The notes: a model not told the origin generated them from the sequence alone. Positions 35,919 through 47,718 are shown, counted from the first letter of the stretch. The stretch is DNA of 64,000 bases from Telopea speciosissima (GCF_018873765.1 NC_057923.1:6956413-7020412); one strand, 5' to 3'. Numbers and translations are program-made.

Positions 35919-37228
35919 GGGGCAATTATTATCACTATCCTACACTTAATCTATATTTATTAAAACTACCCCACCTTAAACTTTTTTTCTAAAATTACCC
36001 TGCTTTTAAACTTTTACATCTCCTTCTACCCTCATGTTTTTAAATACCCAAATTGCCCTTCCTTTTCACCTTGTAATTGCTAATCTATTTAACCTACTAT
36101 TCATCTTTTACTTTTTACTATTTTTGTCATTAAAATAGTAAAAAATGAAAGCACCCACCCGCTTCTTCTCTCTCCCGTTTTTTACTACATTTTGGTTTTT
36201 TTTTTCTTCAATTTTTTTATTTAATTAATTTTTTATTCAACATTTTATCCTGATCGTTCTTCTTCGAACCGATCATGGTTCTAAGTATTGGTATCATACC
36301 ACCCGTATCGGGCGATACACACCGGTTTTGCTAGTCATCGATACCTTGTCGATACCATATCAGTAGCACAGTACAAAAAGGGGGTAAAATGGTATAAAAA
36401 AAAAAAAAAACTCATTTTAAAGGAGATTCAGGTGTAATTTTACTTGATACAGCTGATCTAGGTCGATACTGTATCGATTTTGTAGGTTACCAATACCCGT
36501 TCCGTACCGTGCACTAAAACCATGGAACAAATGGACTCTGTTCAAAACACCCCACTTCTTCTCTCTCTTCCTCTTTTTATTCAATTACGTTTTACTATTT
36601 TTTATGAAAGTCGATCTGTTCTATGGTTTTAGTGCACAGTATCGGAACGGGTATCGGTAACCTACAAAACCGATACAATACCAACATGGTATCGGCCTGG
36701 ATCGATTGTATCGAGCAAAATTACAGTTGAATTTCCTTAAAAAATGAGTTCTCTGACCATTTTACCCCTTGTCAGTACCGTGCTATCGATATAGTATCAG
36801 CATGGTATCGATATTGGTGACTAACAAAACCGGTACATCGCCTGATACGGGTGACACGATATCAATACTTAGAACCATGATCTGTTTGAAGAACGATTAG
36901 GATGAAATGTTGAATAAAAAATTAATTAAATAGAAAAATTGAAGAAAAAAAGCAAAAAAAAAAACTAAATGTAGTAAAAATTGGGAGAGAAGAAGTGGGT
37001 GGGTGCTTCATTTTTTACTATTTTAAGGATAAAAATAGTAAAAAGTAAAAGATGAATGGTAAGTTAAATAGATTAGCAAGTTACTAGGTGAAAAGGAAGG
37101 GCAATCTAAGTATTTAAAAATATAAGGGTAGAAGGAGATGTAAAAGTTTAAAAGCAGGGTAGTTTTACAAAAGAAGTGTAATTTTAATAAATATAAGCTA
37201 AGTGTTGGATAGTGATAGTAATTGCCTT
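35919..37228. mobile_element. 1.3-kb foldback Mutator-type element, copy 1
   Basis: Nearly the whole element is one inverted repeat. The left half from GGGGCAATTATTATCACTAT reads like the reverse complement of the right half ending ATAGTGATAGTAATTGCC, over about 600 bases per arm. The exact 9-base duplication TATTAATTA (35910-35918 and 37229-37237) gives the ends and the superfamily type. Inside, a second set of inverted ends GATCATGGTTCTAAGTATT / ACTTAGAACCATGATC (36276 and about 36870-36885) marks a core full of TATCGATACC words. No coding capacity. Confidence 0.92.
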
Positions 37229-37370
37229 TATTAATTATTATGAAAAATAGGGAAGATGTGTATAAATAGTACGTAAAGTTGAATGCATCGATAAAAAATC
37301 CATATCTCAGGGGTTATTTGTAAATTTCCCTTATTTTTTTTAAATACTTGAAAGGTAACTTACTTAGCTC

Positions 37371-39209
37371 TAGGGTGTCAATGGGTCGGGTTGGGCCGGC
37401 CTGCCTAAACCCCGACCCGACCACGACCCTAGAGGCCTTAACCTAAACCCCGACCGACCCAACCCTGGCGGGGCCAAGAAACCCTCAACCACGACCGACC
37501 CGCCGGGGTTTTCCTAACCGCCCGGCCCGACCCGACCTCGATAGGGTTGGGCGGGGTCGGGTTGGCCCCGATTGACCCTGTCTTGACCCGATTGATATAT
37601 ATCAAAAATATATCTAAAAAAACCTGAAAAATTCTTTAAAGAAGAAGAATAAGAGGGGAAGGAGAGAGGAAGAGAGGGACTTGTAAATTTAAATAAAAAT
37701 AATTCACAAACATGTATAAATCTTGACTGCAAGCTTATCTCAAGTACCTCAATTACATTTTCCTCAAGAACTCAAATTATTGAACACATGAGATAAAAGA
37801 ACAAAGCTTGGCAAAAGAATAAACATTAAAAATTCATAAATCCTAAGAGCTTAATTTATATATTGCAAGAGGCTTTAATGTTTTATCAATAGCCAATACA
37901 ACAAATGCAACATTTTGACTTGAATTTAAGGAGAGAACTATCTACCCACCATAAACGAAGAACATATACTGTTGGTTCTGTCTATGATATTCATTTACAG
38001 AATAAAGTTCCAACTTTCAATGGCATGAAGATTTAAAAGAACAGTAGCAGGATTGTAAATGAACGAAACTAATAGTGTATTTGGGTAGGCAAGAGTGAAA
38101 AGATAAAGAAGGGATTGTAACTAATGTGAAGGGTCACACTTGGAACAAAGCAAAATAATAGACTAAGTGGAGAATAAGGAATAAAGGGCAGGGGTATTAA
38201 GGGAAATAAAACAAATAGGGGTTTGAATTAGACTCACGATTGAAGTCTTGTTCAACCTTCGCTATGTAACCAAAGCGAACAGGGCTTCAATCTTCTTGAG
38301 AGATAGATCTCTCTCATCCGGAGGTCTTTTGTTCTGAAATTTTGAGAGTAGCAACCACACCCCAAGGCCTCTCAATCCTCAATAGCATAAGCAACCAATA
38401 GGAATAAACGCAGCAGCATGGGTAAAAGAAGAAAGAAGAAGGAAATCGAGTGGAGGGAGGAGTGCACGCAAGGCTCATGGCAACCATCGGTTAACCCAAA
38501 AAAATTTCATTCCAAAACTCTCAAATCGAGTATCAGTGGATTACAATGGTATTTAAAAAATAATTGAATACTCTTACTCTAAAATCGAAACAAGAAACCC
38601 TAATTAAAACATAAATAGAATTAGACTCTACTATGGACTCAACTAAACAAACTTCGGCTCAAACTCGCTTCTTATCCAACGCCTATCGCATCATTGTACC
38701 TTCATGTTGTACTCCCTAGTATTCTACGGACTACGCAGTACTCGCGAATCTCTCTCTCTCTCTCTCTGCCAAAATCCATGAACAAACATTGTTGGAAGCA
38801 AGCCACAGAGAAGACGAACGTAAGAACTCGACGCAGTAAGCGACTTCCTTGATCTTCACTAAAGCTTGATAGCGGGAAGGAGGAAGCTAGAGGCACGATC
38901 GTCGAGCGGCTTTTTGGATCTGGATAAGTGAAAAATGAAAAGGGATTTAGATTTTAGGGTTTACTATTGGCTTTTTGTCTTTTCTTTTATAATATATACA
39001 TTAATATATAATATTATATATCTATAACTAATACAGGTCGGGTCCGGCCGGGCTGGGCTAAGCCCGAGGTCTTATCCGGACCCGACCCGACCCCTGCCAG
39101 GGTCGGCCAAAACTCAACCCTAACCCGCCCTTCGGATTGATAGATCAGGGGCGGATCGGGTCCGGGCTCAGGGCGGGTTCGGGCGAGGCGGGTATTATTG
39201 ACACCCCTA
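37371..39209. mobile_element. hAT-type non-autonomous element, 1839 bases
   Basis: Ends TAGGGTGTCAATGGG and TATTGACACCCCTA, flanked by the exact 8-base duplication CTTAGCTC (37363-37370 and 39210-39217). Subterminal regions are GC-rich with repeated CGGGTCGGG/CCCGACCC words; the 1.4-kb middle is AT-rich. No transposase is seen. It is the longest of six hAT-type copies in the window and could carry captured sequence that I do not recognise. Confidence 0.92.
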
Positions 39210-39326
39210 CTTAGCTCCCCTTGAAAGGCGAGACTGAATTCCTTGCTTTCTCATGTGGAATCCTCGATCGGTAAACCGTAGTTTTCTGTTCTTCCGTTCT
39301 TTATCTCTCATGGTTTCAGATTAAGG

Positions 39327-39827
39327 ATGACTGTAGTAGAGCCTGTGGACGAATCACAAGAAAGGGGCTCTCTTTCTGATCTTCAGAAACTCAACGAAGT
39401 TAGGGTCTCCAAGTTTGCGATGATTGCTGTAAGATTTACAGAGATGACGATGACGAGGGAACCTACATCTACTCATTCCAACGTTGATAGACGATTTTCA
39501 TGCCAATCGAAGGGGTTTCCTATGAAGCAACAAGAGGAGGATCGAGAAAGAGAAGGCTTATTGGAGACATTAACTCTGTACAAGTCCCCTAAATCGGCTG
39601 GAAAAGTGGAAACCTGGACAAAGAACATTAGAATCGTTCATCATCAAATTTTGAAGATCAAAGAAGAAGATTCGTACGGAGGTGAGGAAATCCGAGAAGG
39701 ACTTAGCACGAAAGAGAAGCTTGCTGTTCTCCATCTCACCTCGCAGATGGACAGTTTTATACTTTCAAGGCCGATGTTGCCTTCTTCTCCTCTCAGTGGA
39801 AAAACTGCCATTAAAGCGGTTCACTAA
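39327..39827 (+). CDS. Unidentified open frame, 166 residues
   Basis: An uninterrupted frame begins MTVVEPVDESQERGSLSD and ends SGKTAIKAVH. It is hydrophilic and charge-rich (KQQEEDREREG) with no signal peptide or membrane segment. An acceptor-like GGTTTCAG lies directly before ATTAAGG and the ATG, so it might be an internal or last exon. I recognise no family. It lies between a hAT element and a foldback element, so it may be gene debris. Confidence 0.3.
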   Translation: MTVVEPVDESQERGSLSDLQKLNEVRVSKFAMIAVRFTEMTMTREPTSTHSNVDRRFSCQSKGFPMKQQEEDREREGLLETLTLYKSPKSAGKVETWTKNIRIVHHQILKIKEEDSYGGEEIREGLSTKEKLAVLHLTSQMDSFILSRPMLPSSPLSGKTAIKAVH

Positions 39828-40668
39828 TTCAAGGGCCGCTTTTCTCTCTCTCTAAAAGGCTTTCTTTTCTAATGTGGATATCCATCCAGATGATTGTACT
39901 TCCGTTCCGTTACGTTTTCTTGGATCGATCTTTGTGGTTGGAGTTTCATTTTGATGATGGAAACTATGGTTCCATTTGGTTGCAAGGGGTATTAAAAGGA
40001 AACAAAGAGAAAATTTTTAAACCTGGAAAAAGGAACATTTGTAATCATTATCCCATGTGATTGTATAAAGTATAAATTACTTAAATTTCTTACCATATCT
40101 AGTAAAGATACATTTTACATATAATATGTATTTTATATTTTAAGCCAAAGAAAAATAGATGTAAAGTAAAGTAAAATTTAATAATCAAATATAAAATGAT
40201 TTGGAGTTGAATATATTGTCACATGGTGTCACATGGGGTAATGATTAAATAAAATTTTTTTTTAAGTATGAAAATTTCACTTCATTTCCTTTTAATTCCC
40301 CTTGCAACCAAACTGAGCTTATTGGAATTAACAAAAGAAAACAAATTCCTAATTATCTGATGTTCTTGAAAGTGTATTGAGGTTCTTCATCCATCCAAAA
40401 AATAAAATTTGACAAAGGTAGTGAAGTCATTTCATATGGGGACAGAACATTAATCCCAAATCTCTACCAAAATTTGGATCGTGCTAGTAGCATGGCACTA
40501 TCATGCAATGGCATTCCTGGTTAGTGTTACATGTGTGTAAAATGATCGCTACATCATGGAAAATTCTCCCTTTTCATGGGGTGCCATGGTCATTTAGTGC
40601 ATCTCTGTATCTGGTTCGAGGGCAGCGTATCACATGTGCCCAGGTAATATTCTTTCTCTATTTTTTAA
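39828..40668. other. Spacer without recognised features
   Basis: AT-rich sequence between the unidentified frame and the second foldback element. Nothing is seen. Confidence 0.45.
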
Positions 40669-40677
40669 AATTTTTTA

Positions 40678-41990
40678 GGGGCAATTACTATCACTACCCT
40701 ACACTTAGCCTATATTTACTAAAACTACCCTATCTTAAACTTCTTTCCACAACTACCCTGCTTTTAAACTTTTACGTTCATCACCTTCTACCCTCATGTT
40801 TTTAAATACCCAGATTGCCCTTCCTTTTCACCTAGTAACCTGCTAATCTATTTAACCTACTATTCATCTTTTACTTTTTACTATTTTTGTCATTGAAATA
40901 GTAAAAAATGAAAGCACCCACCCGCTTCTTGTCTCTCCATTTTTTACTCCATTTGATTTTTTTTTCCTTCAATTTTTCTATTTAATTAATTTTTTATTCA
41001 ACATTTCATCCTCAACGTTCTTCTTCGAACAGATCATGGTTCTAAGTATTGGTATCGTATCACCCGTATCAGGCATTACGTACCGATTTTGCAAGTCACC
41101 GATACCGTGTCGATACTGTATCGATAGCGTGGTATGAAAAGAAGTAAAATGGTAAAAAAAAAAACAAACAAACTCATTTTAAAGGAGATTCAGGGGTATT
41201 TTTACTTGATACAGTTGATCCAGGCCGATACTGTATCGATTTTACAGGTTACCGATAACCATGGAACAGATGGACTCTCTTCAAAACACCCCATTTCTTC
41301 TCTCTCTTCCTCTTTTTATTCAATTTACTTTTTACTATTTTTTATGAGAGTCGATCTGTTCCATGGTTTTAGTGCACGATATCGGAACGGGTATCGATAA
41401 CCTACAAAATCGATACAATATCGATACGGTACCATCTTGGATCGGCTATATCGGGCAAAATTACCCTTGAATTTTCTTAAAAAAGAGTTCTCTAACCATT
41501 TTACCCCTTGTTAGTACCGTGCTACCGATACAGTATCAGCAGGATATCGGTATTGATGACTAACAAAACCGATACATCGCCTGTATCGGGGGACACGATA
41601 TCGATACTTAGAACCATGATCTGTTTGAAGAACGAAGAGGATGAAATGTTGAATAAAAAATTAATTAAATAGAAAAATTGAAGAAAAAACAACAAAAAAA
41701 AAAAAAAAAAACAAAACTGAATGCAGTGAAAAATGGGAGAGAAGAAGTGGGTGGGTGCGTCATCTTTTACTATTTTAAGGATAAAAATAGTAAAAAGTAG
41801 AAGATGAATGGTAAATTAAATAGATTAGCAAGTTACTAGGTGAAAAGGAAAGGTAATCTGGATATTTAAAAACATGAGGGTAGAAGGAGATGTAAAAGTT
41901 TAAAAGCAGGGTAGTTTCAGAAAATAAGTTTAAGGTAGGATAATTTTAGTAAATATAAGCTATGTGTAGGATTGCGATAGTAATTACCCC
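40678..41990. mobile_element. 1.3-kb foldback Mutator-type element, copy 2
   Basis: Same family, orientation and layout as 35919-37228. It starts GGGGCAATTACTATCACTAC and ends GATAGTAATTACCCC, with the same internal GATCATGGTTCTAAGTATT ends. The flanking 9-mers AATTTTTTA (40669-40677) and AAGTTTTTA (41991-41999) match at 8 of 9. Its outermost terminal bases are better kept than those of copy 1. Confidence 0.9.
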
Positions 41991-42183
41991 AAGTTTTTAT
42001 CTTACCTTATGGATGATTTCTCAATTAATTTGTGGGAATATTGAACTGGGCAGCATAGGCAGGCGATTGGACGGGAAAGGACTAGAGAGAGAGATGAGAA
42101 GGAGCACCAAAGAAGGATATTAATTGTTGTTGATACCTTTCTTGGATTTAAAAGTTATTCTCATCTTCCTTTCTTGGATGATT

Positions 42184-42240
42184 CACTCGGAAAGCTGTTT
42201 TTTTTTTTTTTTTTGGTTGTTGAAACCACTCAGAAAGCTT
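42184..42240 (-). mobile_element. Tail-only retroinsertion 2 (reverse orientation)
   Basis: CACTCGGAAAGCT (42184-42196) and CACTCAGAAAGCT (42228-42240), 12 of 13 identical, flank 31 bases consisting of a long T run and GGTTGTTGAAAC. On the minus strand this reads GTTTCAACAACC plus poly-A. Confidence 0.7.
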
Positions 42241-42594
42241 TATGTACAAGGATCAGTGACTGACTTGAGTCTGAGTCTAAAGAATCACAACTGGCACATA
42301 TATAATAAAGCTGTTTCTATAAGCCTCTTAGCCTCTGTAAACCAATGGATTGAGTTTCTAATCATTGATTAAGGTATTGGGTTCGTATCGACCAATCCAT
42401 ATTAAACCAAGGAGGACAAAAAAGTACCAAAAAAATGGTATCAAAATTTAAGGGGCAAAATCATTCAATCCACATCAATATCAGAATATGTCTCATTGTA
42501 TTGATATCAGCGGTACAGATACCAATCCGATACTATGAACTAAAACCATGTTCTCAAGTGTTTGGTATTCAATGGTTTTACTTATTTTCAATGT

Positions 42595-42702
42595 GCTTTT
42601 TAGGATTGGGATTATAATTAAAGAAAAAATGTTCTTTGCATCGGGGGGGCTTTTTAGGATTGGGATTATAATTAAAGAAAAAATGTTCTTTGCATCGGGG
42701 GG
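42595..42702. repeat. Exact 54-base tandem duplication
   Basis: GCTTTTTAGGATTGGGATTA and the rest of the unit, ending in GCATCGGGGGGG, occur twice head to tail (42595-42648 and 42649-42702) with no difference. The second copy runs into the left end of MITE A2, so the duplication copied part of the MITE terminus and must be younger than that insertion. Confidence 0.9.
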
Positions 42703-42818
42703 GGGGGTGCAGACTGCCCCAGACACATGGGGGTGAACGAAATGACCGCCTTGCCACACCCCATATGCCTGGTGCATTCTGCACCCCCGTTCTCTATGAT
42801 GCACTACGATGCAGAGAA
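42686..42818. mobile_element. Hairpin MITE family A, copy A2
   Basis: Ends TTCTTTGCATC and GATGCAGAGAA. The interior ACACATGGGGGTGAACGAAA, then CCATATGCCTGG, matches copy A1. Its left end lies in the tandem duplication at 42595-42702. Confidence 0.7.
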
Positions 42819-44286
42819 CATTGCCCCATAATTAAATCTCCCGCCTAAAGGTGCACATGTTTAAGCCCGCAAGGCTAGCCCCACGGCCCCAACGTTCAAA
42901 CTTTTGGGCTTGAACGGCCGTTGGGCCTTGGGTCGATCCATTAAGTTTCTGATTACAAAAGTAATTACCAATTAATCGATGCTTCTTAACAGATTCATGG
43001 TCTACCTAAGCAAAATTTGGCCTACCGTTTGGCCACAGTAGTATCGTAGTATCCTATATTTGGGTTAGTGGCAGAACATATTTTATTAAGATAAGAAAGA
43101 TTATGGCGTATTGACTTTTCAATGTGAACTCAACAACAACTACTTGATCCATATTGAAAGCTTGTGTTTAATGGCGTAAATCTATAGATGGTAATTTTGT
43201 GGAATTGTGATTTTCAATTATTAAAGAGAATCATCTGATTCCACTTTTTGTATTAAAATTGTTTATTTTTTACTCAAATATGGATCACCTGATTCCATAT
43301 TATATTTAAATATCATGATTCAAGCTGGAAGCAACATTTTTAATAAAATATAATGAATAATTTATTGAAAAATAACAGTAATTTTTAATTAAAATAAAAC
43401 ACTAATATTTAATTAAATAAAACACTAATAGTAAACAAAATAAAATCTTAAATTTTATTAAATAAAATACCACTTTTAGTTAAATATTATGTTTATATTT
43501 TTTAAATAAAACACAAATAATCAATTAAAAAAACTAATATTTGATTAAATAAAAATAATGTTTAATATAAAAAACTATATTTAATTAAAAAACTAATATT
43601 TATTAACTAACAGAACTTAGGGTACTCAAACAGTTTTTAGATAGATTTAGGATGAATCCAACTGACAGACTCAGGGTAACCAAATAGTATTTTAGGAAGT
43701 TCAAGTCACAGAATCATGATAACTAAACAGTTTAGTTTCCAGAATAACAAATCCATAGACGATGGTAACTCTGTGGATAACCATCCAGAATCAATGCAGG
43801 CTCCAATAGATTTACGCAACCAAAAACACCCTAATAAATCAGCTTGCTGACACAATTTAGATAATGATTTCCATTTTATAGATAAGCCTCTTTGTTTTCC
43901 ACCAAAGTCATCATTTAGGACAGTCTATCTGGGGCCAAGCCACGCCAAACAGTGGGAGGCGAAATGACTGCCCCAGCCCCATGAATGATAGAAATCCCAC
44001 CCCTTAAATGCCAATACACTCATTGGCTGCTGTGCTCACGTGGATCTCTTGCCCATATATATATATACACATACCATGGGACTACCAAAAAAAAAAAAAA
44101 AACACAATGGCACTAGGGGAACCCAATTAATGTAACCTTTTATTGGAAAATGATGTGTATACAACGTGACATAAACATACATAGTGTGAGATAAAGGAAG
44201 GAGCAAAGTAAAGGGCGCGAGTGGGGGAGAGAATAGAACTGATTCCTGTGTACATCCTCGTAGAATGAATGAAAGCCTTACTGTTC
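42819..44286. other. AT-rich spacer downstream of the HLH gene
   Basis: 43300-43620 is an extremely AT-rich block with many ATTTAATTAAA words. 43919-44040 is a degraded MITE-like block (GAGGCGAAATGACTGCCCC). The HLH gene 3' UTR probably occupies the last 100-250 bases on the minus strand. No gene seen. Confidence 0.4.
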
Positions 44287-44949
44287 TCACTTCACACTAT
44301 CTCTCACAGATTCACTTATTATTTGAACAATTAGACTTTTCAGAAGTTCTCCCTCTGCAGTGCTGTTGTTGTCCATAGAGGCCATCAAAGCTGACAGTCT
44401 CTCGCTGAGGTCTTCCACCTCTCTGTGAAGCTTCTTTATGTAGTTGCATGTCTCCTTCAGAACCTTCGATGCTGATGCCTGAATCCAATCACCAAAAAAT
44501 TAAGTGTTAATTAATTAAGTACATAAACCATATCTCATTTACCATTTGTTTCAAACTCATCTATCAACTTTAGCCATGCACAGTTACATTGCACCATTAA
44601 CCTCTACCCTGTGGTTTGTGTTTTACTTACTGGCATTACATGCTCCAGTCCGGGTCTGGAAGGGTGGTCATAATGTACGCAATCTTACCTTTGCTTTGTA
44701 GATCGGATGTTTTCAAACTTGAACCCTCGATCTCTTGGTTGCAATGGATCGACCAACCTCACCATTGCGCCGAGGTCTGCCCTTTCAGAGGCACAAACAT
44801 GCAACAAGAAAGAAAAAAGATACTTAGCATACCTTGGTTGTGACCTTCCGGCCGGTACTCTTTGGTATCACAGCTTGTAGTTTGAGGATTAGCTCATTGA
44901 TCTCATCTTCTGTGATTCTTGAAGTTGTTGATGATCCTCTGGAAGACAT
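44287..44949 (-). CDS. PRE: PRE/ILI-type atypical (non-DNA-binding) bHLH protein, two exons
   Basis: PRE proteins are small nuclear HLH factors that pair with inhibitory bHLH proteins and promote cell elongation in brassinosteroid, gibberellin and auxin signalling. Exon 1 is 44949-44833 ([20 protein letters not shown] to GRKVTTK) and exon 2 is 44478-44287, joined by a 354-base GT-AG intron in phase 0. The product has 102 residues. The helix-loop-helix is clear ([16 protein letters not shown], then [20 protein letters not shown] and [13 protein letters not shown]). The DNA-contacting basic residues are missing, as is normal for this family. After LLKSLIVQ, where many members stop, about ten extra residues follow ([11 protein letters not shown]). 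The intron carries an Au SINE. Which PRE paralogue it is cannot be told. Confidence 0.93.
44641..44787 (-). mobile_element. Au-type SINE in the intron of the HLH gene
   Basis: The minus strand reads GGCGCAATGGTGAGGTTGG (A box region), AGGGTTCAAGTTTG (B box) and GCGTACATTATGACC, the order and wording of the plant Au SINE. Same strand as the host gene. Its ends are approximate; I see no clear target duplication. Confidence 0.85.
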
Positions 44950-45000
44950 CACTGGAGGTATGTGAGAAAGCTTCTTCTTTCTTTCGTTCTGCTAAGGTTC

Positions 45001-45009
45001 TTATATATA
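45001..45009 (-). promoter_or_regulatory. TATA box of the HLH gene
   Basis: TATATATAA on the minus strand, about 52 bases upstream of the ATG at 44949. That would leave a short leader of about 20-30 bases. Confidence 0.6.
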
Positions 45010-47020
45010 CAAACTCTTGTAGGGGAGGGAAGGGCCAGGGTGTAGGGAGATAAATATTTATATTTTGGGCCCATCCGTCACGAATTTGGCAACTCAAAGA
45101 TGGGCCCCATCACCCATCATATTATGTGGGCCCTTTACTCATTAGGAATATCAAATGGACGGACCAAAATTAGTAGTTCAAAGTTGAGCCGCCAGTTTCT
45201 GTTAGGACACGTGTTGTTCTTATCTTAACCAGGTCATAAAATATTCCTAACCAGAAAGGAAAGGAATATATATATCCAATCAACTACAAGCCCTCTGTGA
45301 AGCCCTCTGTGGCTGGCTGCTTGTGTTGCCTTGTCTCCTGAAATCATGTCCGGTGTTTGTTCTACATGTATACGACTGTTTAAGCCTCATGCCATATTCC
45401 TGTTGGATTAAAGTAACCCGACACGGATATTTTAGTAAATTGATAGGGTCCAAATGGACTTTTTGGACTTATTTACCAACCCATCAATTTGGTTACCAAT
45501 ATTCCCGCATCCAATCAAGGTTCTTAAACTTTTACCCCAAAAAAAAATAAATAAAAAAAATCAAGGTTCTTAAACTGGCAGTGTCATAGCTGCACCACGT
45601 GGCATTCAATCAAATCAATCAACCAATGAGAATGCCACATGTCATTTCTATGCTTTCGTCATACAGTCCTACGTACTGATGCCGCTCTGACGCCAAAACG
45701 AGTTTCCTTGAGGGAGTAAAGCCCAAGCCCAACCCCATTCGAGTGTCTGTGAGGGCAAGTCCAAACTGAGCCCAACTATTTTAAACTTTACAGCAATTTT
45801 TTTTTGAGTTCTGTAGGATTGGGCCGAGGATTGATTTGGTGGGCTATCCAATGGATGGATTTGGTAGAACCCTTCCTAGGCTGACTAGTCCACCAAATTT
45901 GAGGAACTTCCAAAAGGAGTTATTAAGGGAGTGATGAAATAGTTTCCACCACTCTTCCAGATATGGAAGTGCTACAACCCAGCTCCCCTCATGAAATGTT
46001 ATTATAGAAAGGAAAAAGGTGATCGTTATAATTCCATTTCCCCATTAAATTTTGAGTGTGAAATTCAAGATGGTTGGACGACCTTAACATAGACTAGGCC
46101 CAGCCCAATATACAGTCCAAACAGGAATTTAGCTCCTAGTATCAGGTCGGAGGTATCGGCTGATTCCAAAAATCGATACCAATACTTATACCTATACATA
46201 TCGATCGTATCAGGCCGGATTGGATTATTTTTGTGCCAAGGTTTACGATACTTCTAAAAAAAAAATTTGTAACACTGATTTGGTATCGATTGCCTTATGG
46301 ATATCCAACGGATTTGACCATTTAAAATAAAAGGGAGACTGTGTAATACAAAATGGACCATACAATTTTCGCAAACCTGGGGATAAAAACCAATGACGAT
46401 CAGTTCAGCCCATTAAATCTATTAACTTCAGGGTTTTGAGTTCATGGGCTTGATTGGGCTGGAGTTTTATCCCGGGCCAAATGTGCAACCCAACTACATA
46501 TAAGGAATGGAACAAAGGTGGGCCGAGTTTGGCCCACTATTGCCATCATCTATTGGCAGAGTTAGTAAAGGAACCATGAAATCCAGTGGATGAAGAAACA
46601 AAATGCCGCATGTCTTCTTCAATTAATTATATTGATTCGGAGTAATAACTTGGAAATTAAAGAAATCTATTCTTAAAGATATTACTAATCGTGACAGATA
46701 TCAAATTTCATATTAAAATGTTGACTTTACTTATATAAGAGTTCAATAAACTGATATTTATTTGTTGACAAAACTGGAATTAGTCTGAAGTTATTTGCTG
46801 TTAAACATCATCAATTAATTTATTAATGTGATATTTGGGTCAAGAAAATTCAAAATAGAAATGTCAATGGTTGAGCAGCGGCGGTGACCGGTCGGCCGGC
46901 CATATTTGATCGTGATGCATAGCACAGTACTGATACTTAGAATTATCTAGCAAGCTGTCTGCCTGCTAGCCATGAAAATTTTCCCTTAATTTGGAGTTTG
47001 GAGACCGTTGACGTTGCAGG
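45010..47020. other. Intergenic, no gene
   Basis: Apart from a tail-only insertion (45513-45576) I see only degraded repeats, for example GTATCGG/CGATACC-rich sequence at 46140-46260 like the core of the foldback elements. Confidence 0.45.
45513..45576 (+). mobile_element. Tail-only retroinsertion 3
   Basis: AATCAAGGTTCTTAAACT occurs exactly at 45513-45530 and 45559-45576. Between the copies are 28 bases: TTTACCCC followed by an A-rich tail. The first two bases of the second copy could belong to the tail, so the duplication is 16-18 bases. Confidence 0.85.
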
Positions 47021-47037
47021 TAGGCAAGAACGTCTAT

Positions 47038-47125
47038 TTTCTTTTTTTGGTAAGAAAATATTATTAAGGATAACGTGAGAAACTCATAGTTGAACATTAC
47101 AAATCACGCAACCATGGATCAGAAA
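47038..47125 (-). mobile_element. Severely 5'-truncated LINE 3' end, 88 bases
   Basis: The 17-base duplication TAGGCAAGAACGTCTAT / TAGGCAAAAACGTCTAT (47021-47037 and 47126-47142, 16 of 17) flanks 88 bases. On the minus strand these end TATTTTCTTACCAAAAAAA plus GAAA. It shows what the source element looks like just before the TTACC-A(n) tail found alone at other sites. Confidence 0.85.
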
Positions 47126-47234
47126 TAGGCAAAAACGTCTATGGAGTATTAAGTCCCTCGAAATTTATTTACTTGGTTGACTAATACAAATTGTTGACTT
47201 GTAATAAGTTAATGGGTTTTCCTTCTCCATTTAA

Positions 47235-47278
47235 TTATTTTCATTTTCATTTCACCCAAAAAAATTTATTTTCATTTT
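47235..47278 (+). mobile_element. Tail-only retroinsertion 4
   Basis: TTATTTTCATTTT (47235-47247 and 47266-47278) flanks 18 bases: CATTTCACCC plus a short A run and T. The duplicated sequence is low in complexity, which lowers confidence. Confidence 0.55.
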
Positions 47279-47718
47279 GATACAGAAAGGAGTTTTTCTC
47301 TAATCATATTTTTTTAGAAGAAATTTCAGGATATTCCATTCCACTTCCAGTCTTCCACCAAAATTATATTGGATATGTGAAGTGAGTCTCCTTTGATGAA
47401 ATTTGAATGGATCATCATATGATATCTTCTAGGTTTCATGAGTTTGGTAGAGAATTGGTCGTTTAGGGGCAACAGCTAAAAAGCTTACAAAGTTAAAAGG
47501 TCCAAACGAATTCGAACCATCATCTACCGATTGGGTTTCTATAAGGGTGTAAATTGTTCCGGAACCAGGCATTCTGTTTGGCTTCAAGGAGTGTTGGTGT
47601 TGAAAGTCAGTACTCAAACCGCACCTAACCTGTTTGGTTAGATTCGGTTTCGACTCGTATTCGGTTCTAAAATTGGGTTCTAGTTCCTTTACTCGATTTA
47701 TATTGTATATATATGGGG

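Noticed and set aside
44077..44117. Another tail-only insertion at the A run after GGGACTACC
   Set aside because: The flanking ATGGGACTA/ATGGCACTA match is 8 of 9 and short; this could be chance.
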